A stretch of 64,000 nucleotides of DNA from assembly GCA_016710285.1 (NCBI GenBank), contig JADJXR010000001.1:1984001-2048000 (forward strand), read 5' to 3'. Positions 8,604 to 17,970 of this stretch are shown here, in pieces. Source of the DNA: Chlorobiota bacterium. GTDB taxonomy: Bacteria > Bacteroidota > Ignavibacteria > OLB7. Made by a program: the position numbers and the translations under genes. Position 1 is the stretch's first letter; the number at the start of each line of letters is the position of its first letter. The notes below the pieces were generated by a model. It did no database searches and was not told the origin of the DNA. It saw only the letters and a program-made list of their open reading frames with translations.

Positions 8604-9242
8604 ATGGCATTACGACTTGGGGATTTCGTTCCCGACTTCACGCAGGATTCAACGGAAGGCACCATCAGTTTCTACGACTGGGCAGGCGATAATTGGGTGG
8701 TGCTTTTCTCGCACCCTGCCGATTACACCCCGGTGTGCACCACCGAGCTTGGGCAAGTTGCAAAACTGCAAAGCCAGTTTGCCGAACGCAACGTGAAACC
8801 CATAGGGCTTAGCGTGGATAGCCTAGAAGATCATAAAGGATGGATGAGTGATATTGAAGAAACGCAGGGGCAAGCGGTGAACTTCCCGATGCTGGCCGAC
8901 AGCGATCGCCGCGTGGCCGACTTGTACGACATGATCCACCCAAACGCAAACGACACGCAAACCGTGCGCTCGGTGTTTATCATTGATCCCAGCAAAAAGC
9001 TGCGACTGATGCTAACCTACCCAGCCAGCACCGGGCGGAACTTCGCTGAAATCCTGCGGGTGATTGACAGCTTGCAGCTCACCGACCGCTACAGCGTTGC
9101 CACCCCAGCGAACTGGCAGGATGGCAACGATGTGATTATCTCTCCAAAACTGACCGATCCGGAAGTTCTTGCCGAAAAATTCCCCAAAGGCTACACCGAG
9201 CTAAAGCCATACCTGCGCGTTACCCCACAGCCGAATAAGTAG
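8604..9242 (+). CDS. 1-Cys peroxiredoxin (Prx6-type)
   Basis: Thiol peroxidase of 212 residues. It reduces H2O2 and organic peroxides with the peroxidatic cysteine at residue 45 in HPADYTPVCTTELG. I see no other cysteine in the translation, so it is of the 1-Cys type. The long C-terminal dimerisation segment (LLxxYPASTGRNFAEILRVIDSLQLTD ... PANWQDGNDVIISPKLTDPE) is characteristic of the Prx6 group. The ATG at 8604 follows a GGAG-like ribosome binding site; the earlier TTG at 8598 is less likely. It is probably cytoplasmic. A strong 20-bp hairpin 45 bases downstream of the stop marks the end of the unit. Confidence 0.92.
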   Translation: MALRLGDFVPDFTQDSTEGTISFYDWAGDNWVVLFSHPADYTPVCTTELGQVAKLQSQFAERNVKPIGLSVDSLEDHKGWMSDIEETQGQAVNFPMLADSDRRVADLYDMIHPNANDTQTVRSVFIIDPSKKLRLMLTYPASTGRNFAEILRVIDSLQLTDRYSVATPANWQDGNDVIISPKLTDPEVLAEKFPKGYTELKPYLRVTPQPNK

Positions 9243-9287
9243 GTAGCAATGGCGTGAGTAATTCTCGGGTCTCAGCCGAAGTGATTG

Positions 9288-9333
9288 CTAATAAGAACGT
9301 GGCAAGCGGCCGTGCTTGCCACGTTCTTATTAG
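9288..9333. terminator. 20-bp perfect inverted repeat (hairpin)
   Basis: Bases 9288-9307 (starting CTAATAAGAACG) are exactly complementary to 9314-9333, with the 6-base loop GGCCGT. The plus-strand 3' arm ends in TTCTTATTAG, with no long T run, so it may act as a terminator or transcript-stabilising stem rather than a textbook intrinsic terminator. It lies 45 bases after the peroxiredoxin stop. Confidence 0.7.
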
Positions 9334-10012
9334 GGGTGGTACAGTAGAATCTGCCACTATGTGCTGTTATCCCCTACCTATCCTATCTCATTTGATAAAA
9401 CACTTGAACTGACATTGTTTTTTCACTGAAAGCCTTACTCCTACCCGATCATTGTACAAGATTACAACCACTTTCCCATGCAATGTCTTCACGTGGCGTG
9501 ACAAAGATTCACGCTGTAAAAAAGGAGAGAGGGATGAAATCGCTGTTATCTTGGCTATTTCCTGTGGTGGCATAGCTTTTGGTGTCCCAAAGCGGGGAAA
9601 AGAACCTTTCTTGGTATTTGGCAAGGCATTGCCGTTCCGGGATATGGCTCAATAAACAATCACCAATCATTGGATTGCCGCAAAGAACAACCTACTTCCT
9701 ACCATCCATAGCTCCTGCCAATTGAAGGTATTGCTGGTGTGCAGCTCACGGGCGTAACCGCGATAACTCTTATCTAAAGCGCAGTGCTTCCCGGATATTG
9801 TAACCTTTGCAATGGAACGATTCACCGAATTCTTGGCCGTACGGGACATGAATTTTCGGCAAGAAAGGTTGCAGGGAAGAAGAAAATCATTCATATTTGC
9901 GCCCCACATGGTAAGGCCAGCACCCGTAGCCGGTATCCTTACCAGATTAACAGAGCAATAGAAAGGGCCTAAGTAAAAACAATAAAAACACACCAAAACA
10001 GAGGTTAGCACC
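9334..10012. other. gene-poor intergenic region
   Basis: About 680 bases with only short overlapping open frames on both strands (up to 78 codons), none with a convincing start, ribosome site or recognisable family. I see no tRNA fold or insertion sequence ends. Its right end carries a candidate promoter for the downstream secreted protein. It could hide a small RNA or decayed gene, but nothing supports that directly. Confidence 0.5.
9892..9899 (+). promoter_or_regulatory. candidate promoter -7 element for the 10013 gene
   Basis: CATATTTG followed by CGCCCCA, with TTG 20 bases upstream (9869-9871). This is 7 of 8 matches to TAnnTTTG. It lies 113 bases upstream of the start codon, leaving an A-rich leader. 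Confidence 0.4.
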
Positions 10013-10588
10013 ATGACACGTATCCTTAAAGGATCGCTGACGTTGGGATTGCTGATGGCAGTTCTAACGCTGGTTGGTGGACAAGCGAACGCGCAACAGC
10101 CGCAAATCCGCTGGTCCGTGATCGGTTCAGGCGCCACAGTAAGCACGGGACCCGTGACGCTGTTCGGTACCATTGGCCAAACTGCCGTCGGTACGATCGA
10201 AGGCAGCGGTAAAACAGCATATCTCGGCTTCTGGGTTCCGTTCCCCCAAAACGGCCCAAGTGCCGCTCCAGATGAGCCAAAAGCGGGTGTTGCCGGGCTT
10301 CGCAACTACCCCAACCCTTTTAACACAACCACCACCATTTACTTCGATGTCAAACAGCGCAGCCAAGCACGGCTTCGCATTTTTGATATGTCAGGCCAAC
10401 TTGTTAGCGACCTAATGGACGCTACGGTGGAGCCTGGTTCGCAAGAGGTAACTTGGAATGGCATGACCATTAGCGATCAAGAAGCTGCCTCTGGCACCTA
10501 CATCTACACGCTTGAACTGCAGCCAACCGATGGCACTGCCATCAACGTTGGCATGAAGCAGAGTGGCGTAATGACACTGATGCGCTAA
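10013..10588 (+). CDS. small secreted protein with type IX sorting domain
   Basis: Protein of 191 residues with an N-terminal signal peptide ending ...GGQANAQ. The first half has a strand-rich segment (IRWSVIGSGATVSTGPVTLFGTIGQTAVGTIEGSG). From about residue 95 comes a type A-like sorting domain: LRNYPNPFNTTTTIYFDVKQ, then ARLRIFDMSGQLVSDL, and a terminal GTYIYTLEL strand. The YPNPFNxxT motif is the hallmark of the FlgD-like/T9SS C-terminal domain in Bacteroidota and relatives, which directs cargo across the outer membrane. It sits 70 bases upstream of the first giant repeat protein and is probably cotranscribed, so it may be a partner or minor subunit. Its function is otherwise unknown. Confidence 0.8.
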   Translation: MTRILKGSLTLGLLMAVLTLVGGQANAQQPQIRWSVIGSGATVSTGPVTLFGTIGQTAVGTIEGSGKTAYLGFWVPFPQNGPSAAPDEPKAGVAGLRNYPNPFNTTTTIYFDVKQRSQARLRIFDMSGQLVSDLMDATVEPGSQEVTWNGMTISDQEAASGTYIYTLELQPTDGTAINVGMKQSGVMTLMR

Positions 10589-10658
10589 TCCGCGCAATAC
10601 TACCGAAGAAAGATTCTGAAAAAAGTATAGTTAGAGAACACTCGAAGGAGACAAACGA

Positions 10659-13600
10659 ATGCAAAGAAAATTGTTCCCCGTTTCCGCAGCAGCGGTAGGC
10701 GCGTTGCTGTTGACGAATGCGGCTCTGGCGCAGATACCGGAGAAGATGTCCTATCAAGGGATGATTACGATTCCCGGCAACCCGACAAGCGCGAACTTCA
10801 AGTTTCGCATTTTCGATGTGGCCACCGGTGGGACGTTTTTGTATGAAGAAGCCCACACCGGTGTTGGGTTGACGGCCGCCGGTGGCGGTCTACAGCTGTT
10901 CAACGTGCTGATCGGAAGCACGACACCGTTGACGTTGCCGTTCGATAAGCCATATTGGCTGGAGATCGAGGTGAACGGGACGACGGTATCGCGGACGGAG
11001 CTGACCAGCTCGCCATATGCATTCCGTTCGCGGTTTGTGGATCAGCTGGCCGATGGTCAAGTGACGACCGAGAAGCTGGCCAACGGCGCAGTGACGCTGC
11101 AGAAGCTGAGCGGCGCGGGTGGTGCATCGGGTCAGGTTCTGACGCTGGATGCTGGCGGGAACGTGACGTGGGCGAACAGCGCAGCGGGCGGTGGAACGAT
11201 CACAGGTGTAACCGCAGGGCCGGGTCTTTCCGGTGGCGGGACGACTGGGAACGTGGTGTTGGAGGTAGCGAATCAAGGGATCAAGACGTCAATGATCGCC
11301 GACGGTGCGGTGACAACGTCGAAGATCGCAAACGGGGCAGTGGGAACAAGCCAGATTGCAGCCGGTGCGATCAACAACGATCTGATCGCGGATGGTTCGA
11401 TCACGACGGTGAAGTTCAACACGGCGGGAGTTTCGACGGGACAGACGCTGGTGTATGATGGGATTCAGTTGATTTGGGGGAACCCAACGCCTGGCGGTCC
11501 GGCCGGTGGAGACTTGACGGGATTGTATCCATTTCCTGAGATCGATGAGGGGGTGGTAGGCTCGCCGGAGTTGGCGGACAACAGCGTGGCATCGGTGGAC
11601 ATTTTGAACGGCACGATCCAGCAGGTGGATATGGCCGACAACTCCATCGGTTCGCCGCAGATCATTGACAACACTGTCTCCTCGGCTGATATTGAGAACG
11701 AGACCATTCTCTCCGAGGACATTCAAGACAACACCATTCAGTCTGTTGACATTCAAGACAACACGATTCAGTCCATTGACATCATGGACAATACGGTTGC
11801 CTCGATTGACATCCTGAATAACTCGGTTGCCTCGATTGACATCTTGGACAACACCGTTGCCTCGATTGACATCCAAGACAACACGATTGCCTTGATTGAC
11901 ATGGGACCGAACTCCGTCGGAACCGTGCAGATCATTGACAACACGGTCTCCTCCTTCGATATCCTGAACGAAACGATCCAGTCCATTGACATTATGGACA
12001 ACACGGTTGCTAGTGCCGACATTTTGGATAACACCATCCAAGGCATTGATATCCAAAATGAGACGATCCAGAGCCAGGATATTCAAAACAACACGATCAC
12101 GTTCGACGACATGGGCGACAACGCCGTCGGCACGAACGAGATCATTGACGGATCCGTCTCCACGCTTGACATCACCGATAATTCGGTTGCTTCCATTGAC
12201 ATCATGAACGGCACGATCGCTCAGGTGGACATGGCTGCCAACTCTATCGGTAGTGCTCAAATCATTGACAATGAGGTCAACAGCGCGGACATCACCGACA
12301 ACAGCGTTGCGACGAACGACATTCTGAACAACACGATTTTGTCGGAAGACATCGCTGATAACACGGTCTCGACCGCCGACATCCTTGACAACACAGTTGG
12401 CAGTGCCGACATCACTGACAACAGCGTTGCCAGTGCGGACATCTTGGATGAGACGATCCTTGCCGGCGACATCGCCACCGGTGCAGTGACGACCACCGAG
12501 ATTCTGGACAACACGATCACGCTGGCCGACATGGGTGACAACTCCGTTGGCACCACCGAGATTATTGACAACGATGTCACCAGCTTGGACATCCAGAACA
12601 ACACGATTCTCTCGATTGACATCGCCGACAACACGGTGAGCTTTGATGACATGGCCGATAACTCAATCGGCACGAATGAGATCATTGACAACACGGTCAA
12701 CAGCGAGGATATTCTGGATAATTCGGTTCAGAGTATTGATATCATGAACAATACGATTACCAGCGAAGACCTTGCTGATAATAGTATTAGCGGGATTGAT
12801 ATTCTGAACAACTCGATCACGAGTGTTGACATTGAGGACAACACGATCACGAGTGCCGATATCATGGACAACACGATCCAGGGTATTGACATCATGAACG
12901 AGACAATCCAGACGATCGACATCATGGACAACACGATCACGTTGGCCGACATGGGTGATAACTCGGTCGGTTCGACAGAGATCGTGGACAACTCCGTGAC
13001 CAGCCTCGACATTCAAGATGAGACGATTGCAGCCGCCGACATCGGAACAGGCGCAGTCGCCTCGGACGAGATTGCAGACAACACGGTGGCTGGGGTTGAC
13101 ATCACCAACGAGACAATCGGTTTGGTTGACATCGGGACGGGTGCGGTGGCATCGGACGAGATCGTGAACAACAGCGTGACGACCGATGACATCATGGACA
13201 ACACGATCGGCGCAGCCGACATGGGTGATAACTCAGTCGGTTCGACTGAGATCACTGATGGCTCCGTGACCAGTTTGGATATTGCCAACGAGACGATTCT
13301 CGCGATTGACATTGCCGCAGATGCGGTAGGCACCAGCGAGATCGCACCGGACGCAGTGACGACAGTGGAGATTTTGAACGAGACGATCACCGCAGCCGAC
13401 ATCGCTACCGATGCAGTTACTTCAGCTGAAATTGCTGATAACGCCGTAGGCACCAGCGAGATTGCTGCCGATGCAGTTACCTCGAGCGAAATCGCCGCCG
13501 ACGCAGTTGGCTCAAGCGAGATCGCAACGGATGCGGTAGGCAGCGCGGAGATTGCTGCTGATGCAGTAGGCACGAGCGAGATCGCAGCAGATGCGGTTGG

Positions 13601-16600
13601 GACAAGTGAGATCGCACCGGACGCAGTGACGACGGTTGAAATCTTGAACGAGACGATCGCGTTGGCCGACATCGGCACGGGCGCGGTAGCATCGGATGAG
13701 ATCGTTGACAACAGCGTCGCAAGCATTGACATCTTGGACAACACGATCGGCGCAGCCGACATGGGTGATAACTCCGTTAGCACCGCCGAGATCGCCGATA
13801 ACTCGATCACAAGCCTCGACATCCAAAACGAGACGATTCTGGCAATTGACATCGCAGCGGATGCGGTCGGCACGAGCGAGATCGCCCCGGATGCAGTGAC
13901 GACGACCGAGATTTTGAACGAGACGATCACCGCAGCAGACATCGCTGCTGATGCCGTGGGTTCGAGCGAGATCGCAGCCGATGCTGTCGGCACCAGCGAG
14001 ATCGCAACGGATGCGGTGACGGCAGCGGAGATTGCGGCAGATGCCGTTGGCTCGAGCGAGATCGCGACGGATGCGGTAGGCAGCGCGGAGATCGCAGCAG
14101 ATGCGGTGGGTGCTAGCGAGATCGGAGCCGATCAAGTCGGCACGAGCGAGATCGCGCCGGATGCGGTGACGACGGTTGAAATCTTGAACGAGACAATCGC
14201 GTTGGCCGACATCGGCACGGGCGCGGTAGCCTCGGATGAGATCGTGAACAACAGCGTCGCAAGCATTGACATCTTGGACAACACAATCACGCTGGCCGAC
14301 ATGGGTGACAACTCCGTTGGCACCGATGAGATCGCTGACAACTCGGTAAGCAGTGCGGATATCTTGAACGAGACGATCTTGGGCGTGGACATCGCCGCCG
14401 ATGCCGTTGGCACGAGCGAGATCGCCCCGGATGCAGTGACGACGACCGAGATTTTGAACGAGACGATCACCGCAGCAGACATCGCTGCTGATGCCGTGGG
14501 TTCGAGCGAGATCGCTGCCGATGCTGTCGGCACCAGCGAGATCGCAACGGATGCGGTGACGGCAGCGGAGATTGCGGCAGATGCCGTTGGCTCGAGCGAG
14601 ATCGCGACGGATGCGGTAGGCAGCGCGGAGATCGCAGCAGATGCGGTGGGTGCTAGCGAGATCGGAGCCGATCAAGTCGGCACGAGCGAGATCGCGCCGG
14701 ATGCGGTGACGACGACGGAGATTATGAACGAGACGATCACGGCAGCGGACATTATGGACAACAGCGTGACGAGCGCAGACATCCAGAATGGGACGGTTGC
14801 GAACGTTGACATGGCAGCAAACAGCATCGCAAGCACGAACATCATCGATGGGACGATCTCGTTGGCGGACATGGATCTGAACAGCGTGAACACGTCGCAC
14901 ATCGTGGATGCAACGATCGGGCCGATAGACATCAAGGGGGCATTGGCGACGGCACCGGATCAAGCCTTGATTTCGGTAGCGGGAGTTCCGATGACGGTGG
15001 CATGGGGGTATCCAACGGCCGATCAGTTGGTGATACCGTTCAGCCAGACGGCAACGAACGCAGCAGCGTTGTTTAGCTTGACGCAGTTGGGAGGTGCAGG
15101 GGATGTGACGAACTTCGTGTACAACACTCTGGGTGGTCTGGGGAATGCGTTGGAGGCAACGTCGAACGGCGCAGCACCGACGATTTTGTCAACGAACACG
15201 GATGGTGCCCCAGCGATTGCAGCGGTGAACAACGGAACGGGTGCAGGTGTTACCTCGAGCACGGGTAACGGCCATGCGTTCGCAGGCACGGTTGCAGGAA
15301 TTGGAGATGGGGTGAACCTGACGATGAACGGATCTGGCACTGGTGTCAACGTTACAACAACTCCAACAGGCACGGGTCGTTCGGGTGCGTTTACCAACAA
15401 CAACGCTGCCAACCCAAACAACACGGTTGAAATTGCCAGCAATGCTGCCAACACAGCAGCGCTTGCGGTGACATCCACTGGAGCTTCGGGCAACGGCATT
15501 GATGTCAATACCAATGGTGATGCATCCAGCCGCGGCATCAACGTTCTGCAAAGTGGCGCAGGTCGCAGTGGACAGTTCTACAACAGCCAGACAACGAATT
15601 CCAACACAGTTGTGTATGTCCAGAGCGACGGCAACGTTCGTCCAGACAGCGCAGGTGTTGACGTGAAGTTGATCAACGGTGCCGAGGACGGCGACGGTGT
15701 GCGTGCGGTTCTGGGACAACTGAACAGCATTGACATCGCTGGTGGCAACATTGCACCAAATGCCGGTGATGAACTGGTTGCTGGTTCCTACGAAGGCGAT
15801 GCTATTGAAGGTATCAACCGCGGCCGTGGTGGTCGCGCTGGTCACTTCGAGATTTTTAACCCGAACAACATCCGCAATGCTGTTGATGTGATGAACAACA
15901 ACGGCACCACTGACGACGGTGGCGATGGGGTGAACATCTTCATGAGCAACACGCTGAACGACATGGACGGTCTGGATTCGCGTACCGTCAGTGCCGACAC
16001 TGGCAACGCCGGACGCTTCACGATCCTGACACCGACAAACCGCGGCAATGGTGTCTATGCCACAACCAACTCAACAAACACCGGTAATGCAGTGTTTGGC
16101 GAGCACTTCGGAACAACCGGCAATGCCGGACGTTTTGTGGCACGGGCCGTTGTGGGTGGCAACACACATAACGATGACGCTGTGTACGTGGAGCAACAAG
16201 GAACGAGCAACGGCATCCGCGCTCGTAACGTGAACGCAGGGAATGGCTTGGCAACAAGTGCTGGTATCTTTGAGGTCACTCAGCCAACCAACGGTGCAAA
16301 CGTTGTCAACGTGACAACGAACAGCAATACTGGCAACGGGTTGTTTGCAACCACGACCAATGCTACCAACACTGGTAACATGGTTCACGCTGTTCATCCA
16401 TCCATGGGTGGTGCTGGCTTCTTCAGCACAACAAACTCTGCTGATGCCTATACCGACACGACAGTCGTCATGCGGAGCAGCACTGGGTTTGCAGCAGCTG
16501 CACCAGGCGCGCCAGGAGTACCGGCACATCCTTACAAAGGATCGGTACTTCAGGTAACGCAGAATGGTGGCTATAATGAAAACAACACGGCTCCGTTCCT

Positions 16601-17549
16601 GTTCCAAGTTCAAGGTGCGAATGCTATCCGCGCAGAAATTGATGGACGCAATAACCCAGCTGGCTTCCAGTATGGCAATGATAGTTCGGCAATTTATGCT
16701 CGCTCCTATGGTCGCGGCCATGTTGTTTACATTGAGAATGCAAACAACAACTTCATATCTACTACGGCCAACAACAAATCAACCTTGATGGTATCTACCT
16801 TAGGTGGTGGCCATGCTATCGAGGGCGATGCTGCAAGCCGTCTTCCGGCCGGAACAAATAACAACGGTGTGCGCGGTAATCAATACAGCCCGCAGGATGT
16901 ATCTGCAACGGGTGTCAACTCACAGTTGTCGGTTTCTACTGCTGGTGTATTGGGTGCTGTGCTGACCGGTGGAGCCGGAATGCCAAGCGGCTTGAACCAG
17001 AACGGTAAAGGTATCATGGGGTACAACCTTGGTAATACCGGCTTTAATGGTCCAGTTGGCGGTTGGGCTGGTGTGATGCGTGCTGATAACCTTGCAAACG
17101 GCTTGTTGATTTCGGTTGCTGGCCAAGTTAGCGCAACAACACCAACGCATACTGCGCCAACGTTCCGCAATGCTGGCTTTACCAACGAGGTTCCGCCTGC
17201 ACCAGGTATCTTCCCAACGGTGCGTCAAGCCATCCAAGTTGTCGCCGGTGGTTATGTGCAATCATATGCACGTACCCCAGTGAATGCTGGAGCCGAGCCA
17301 CACGCATTGGTTGCTGAGTACATGATCTGGGATGCAGGGGATAATGGAGTAGCTGCCGATCCTGTTAATGTCACCCTTCCTGGTGGCGCAATTGGCCTTG
17401 TTCCAGGCCAAACGATCACAGTGATCACATCCGATCCTGATGGCGCAGTTGTTGGCGGTCCAGTAGCTGGAACTGCGGATAACACACCAAGCCAAGGCCA
17501 AGGCATAACCTACGTCTGGAATGGCACAGCTTGGTTCTCGCTTAACTAA
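10659..17549 (+). CDS. giant decapeptide-repeat fibre-like protein 1
   Basis: Secreted protein of 2296 residues. The signal peptide ends ...NAALAQ. Residues ~26-140 form a strand-rich domain (KMSYQGMITIPGNPTSANFKFR...). Residues ~140-300 contain tail-fibre-like segments (GQVLTLDAGGNVTWA, GGDLTGLYPFPEI). Residues 307-1426 hold about 112 decapeptides of consensus xN[ST][VI]xSx[DE]I, with a hydrophobic residue every five positions. The shaft has no Lys, Arg, Cys, Trp or Tyr that I can find. Residues ~1427-2296 form a tip with repeated G-x-GRSGxF and NxGNxVxV segments and a final globular part. I see no cysteine in the whole protein and no type IX sorting domain. The ribosome site AAGGAG (10645-10650) fixes the start. 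It is probably a surface fibre or adhesin; how it leaves the cell is not evident. Confidence 0.85.
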   Translation: MQRKLFPVSAAAVGALLLTNAALAQIPEKMSYQGMITIPGNPTSANFKFRIFDVATGGTFLYEEAHTGVGLTAAGGGLQLFNVLIGSTTPLTLPFDKPYWLEIEVNGTTVSRTELTSSPYAFRSRFVDQLADGQVTTEKLANGAVTLQKLSGAGGASGQVLTLDAGGNVTWANSAAGGGTITGVTAGPGLSGGGTTGNVVLEVANQGIKTSMIADGAVTTSKIANGAVGTSQIAAGAINNDLIADGSITTVKFNTAGVSTGQTLVYDGIQLIWGNPTPGGPAGGDLTGLYPFPEIDEGVVGSPELADNSVASVDILNGTIQQVDMADNSIGSPQIIDNTVSSADIENETILSEDIQDNTIQSVDIQDNTIQSIDIMDNTVASIDILNNSVASIDILDNTVASIDIQDNTIALIDMGPNSVGTVQIIDNTVSSFDILNETIQSIDIMDNTVASADILDNTIQGIDIQNETIQSQDIQNNTITFDDMGDNAVGTNEIIDGSVSTLDITDNSVASIDIMNGTIAQVDMAANSIGSAQIIDNEVNSADITDNSVATNDILNNTILSEDIADNTVSTADILDNTVGSADITDNSVASADILDETILAGDIATGAVTTTEILDNTITLADMGDNSVGTTEIIDNDVTSLDIQNNTILSIDIADNTVSFDDMADNSIGTNEIIDNTVNSEDILDNSVQSIDIMNNTITSEDLADNSISGIDILNNSITSVDIEDNTITSADIMDNTIQGIDIMNETIQTIDIMDNTITLADMGDNSVGSTEIVDNSVTSLDIQDETIAAADIGTGAVASDEIADNTVAGVDITNETIGLVDIGTGAVASDEIVNNSVTTDDIMDNTIGAADMGDNSVGSTEITDGSVTSLDIANETILAIDIAADAVGTSEIAPDAVTTVEILNETITAADIATDAVTSAEIADNAVGTSEIAADAVTSSEIAADAVGSSEIATDAVGSAEIAADAVGTSEIAADAVGTSEIAPDAVTTVEILNETIALADIGTGAVASDEIVDNSVASIDILDNTIGAADMGDNSVSTAEIADNSITSLDIQNETILAIDIAADAVGTSEIAPDAVTTTEILNETITAADIAADAVGSSEIAADAVGTSEIATDAVTAAEIAADAVGSSEIATDAVGSAEIAADAVGASEIGADQVGTSEIAPDAVTTVEILNETIALADIGTGAVASDEIVNNSVASIDILDNTITLADMGDNSVGTDEIADNSVSSADILNETILGVDIAADAVGTSEIAPDAVTTTEILNETITAADIAADAVGSSEIAADAVGTSEIATDAVTAAEIAADAVGSSEIATDAVGSAEIAADAVGASEIGADQVGTSEIAPDAVTTTEIMNETITAADIMDNSVTSADIQNGTVANVDMAANSIASTNIIDGTISLADMDLNSVNTSHIVDATIGPIDIKGALATAPDQALISVAGVPMTVAWGYPTADQLVIPFSQTATNAAALFSLTQLGGAGDVTNFVYNTLGGLGNALEATSNGAAPTILSTNTDGAPAIAAVNNGTGAGVTSSTGNGHAFAGTVAGIGDGVNLTMNGSGTGVNVTTTPTGTGRSGAFTNNNAANPNNTVEIASNAANTAALAVTSTGASGNGIDVNTNGDASSRGINVLQSGAGRSGQFYNSQTTNSNTVVYVQSDGNVRPDSAGVDVKLINGAEDGDGVRAVLGQLNSIDIAGGNIAPNAGDELVAGSYEGDAIEGINRGRGGRAGHFEIFNPNNIRNAVDVMNNNGTTDDGGDGVNIFMSNTLNDMDGLDSRTVSADTGNAGRFTILTPTNRGNGVYATTNSTNTGNAVFGEHFGTTGNAGRFVARAVVGGNTHNDDAVYVEQQGTSNGIRARNVNAGNGLATSAGIFEVTQPTNGANVVNVTTNSNTGNGLFATTTNATNTGNMVHAVHPSMGGAGFFSTTNSADAYTDTTVVMRSSTGFAAAAPGAPGVPAHPYKGSVLQVTQNGGYNENNTAPFLFQVQGANAIRAEIDGRNNPAGFQYGNDSSAIYARSYGRGHVVYIENANNNFISTTANNKSTLMVSTLGGGHAIEGDAASRLPAGTNNNGVRGNQYSPQDVSATGVNSQLSVSTAGVLGAVLTGGAGMPSGLNQNGKGIMGYNLGNTGFNGPVGGWAGVMRADNLANGLLISVAGQVSATTPTHTAPTFRNAGFTNEVPPAPGIFPTVRQAIQVVAGGYVQSYARTPVNAGAEPHALVAEYMIWDAGDNGVAADPVNVTLPGGAIGLVPGQTITVITSDPDGAVVGGPVAGTADNTPSQGQGITYVWNGTAWFSLN
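11577..14936 (+). repeat. 30-bp (decapeptide) repeat array, gene 1
   Basis: About 112 consecutive 30-base units encode xN[ST][VI]xSx[DE]Ix. Individual units diverge, but the frame and spacing never slip. The antisense strand is also open over long stretches because of this periodicity. Confidence 0.9.
13321..14712 (+). repeat. 540-bp higher-order repeat, gene 1 (2 full plus 1 partial)
   Basis: Sequences starting at 13321, 13861 and 14401 align with each other at exactly 540 bases (18 decapeptides). Units 2 and 3 are almost identical from about 13871 to 14172 versus 14411 to 14712. The third unit ends near 14712. Confidence 0.85.
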
Positions 17550-17571
17550 TAACCCAATATCAGGGTAATAC

Positions 17572-17607
17572 AAATGGGGTGCAGTTCTACTGCACCCCAT
17601 TTTTTTT
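17572..17607 (+). terminator. rho-independent terminator of giant gene 1
   Basis: A perfect 13-bp stem AAATGGGGTGCAG (17572-17584) / CTGCACCCCATTT (17590-17602) with loop TTCTA is followed by T residues to 17607. It lies 22 bases after the stop codon. Confidence 0.95.
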
Positions 17608-17970
17608 ACATAAAATTCTTGGCCTATTCTTGTTGTGAACGCTTGCCCAAACCAACAAAAACCTTCATATTGCGCCCGCTTTGCTGAGCCACATTGTTTG
17701 ATGTGGCAAAAATTCACGTTATGGGAATGAATATCACGATTCCATTTCGTTCATTCTTCCAGTAATGCTTCATTGATACCCCAGTTTGCCATGCTTTCGG
17801 CGTTTTTACCGTCTTTCAGGGGATTCAAATCTCCTGGCGGCACGGTTTTTGACGTTACTTGCCGTTGCTTGAATCTTTGCTCAAGCATTTCCATTCCCAC
17901 GTTTGCGTACGAATAGCACAAACAACATAGAGATAAACACTAAACCGTTACTATCCGATCAGGAGAACAC
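17608..17970. other. intergenic region between the two giant genes
   Basis: No gene is seen in these 363 bases. It holds a TTG (17643-17645) spaced 22 bases from TATTGCG (17668-17674), a possible promoter giving a long leader. It also has a 7-bp hairpin GCCACAT/ATGTGGC (17688-17707) and the ribosome site AGGAG (17961-17965) for the second gene. This suggests the second gene has its own transcript. Confidence 0.5.

Larger units (their letters stand above)
10674..15351 (+). repeat. long direct duplication, copy 1 (pairs with 17986-22663)
   Basis: From shortly after the start codons to the beginning of the tips, the two giant genes align at a constant offset of 7312 bases. The aligned length is about 4.7 kb with no net insertion or deletion at the checkpoints I compared. 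Identity is very high at both ends and lower around 11.65-12.28 kb. Confidence 0.85.

Noticed and set aside
9388..9655. Short overlapping open frames on both strands in the gap after peroxiredoxin
   Set aside because: No start context, no conserved motif, and they overlap each other; treated as non-coding.
13512..14963. 483-codon open frame on the minus strand through the giant gene 1 array
   Set aside because: The 30-bp periodicity and lack of stop-forming codons keep the antisense frames open. The product is a degenerate repeat without signal, start site or family.
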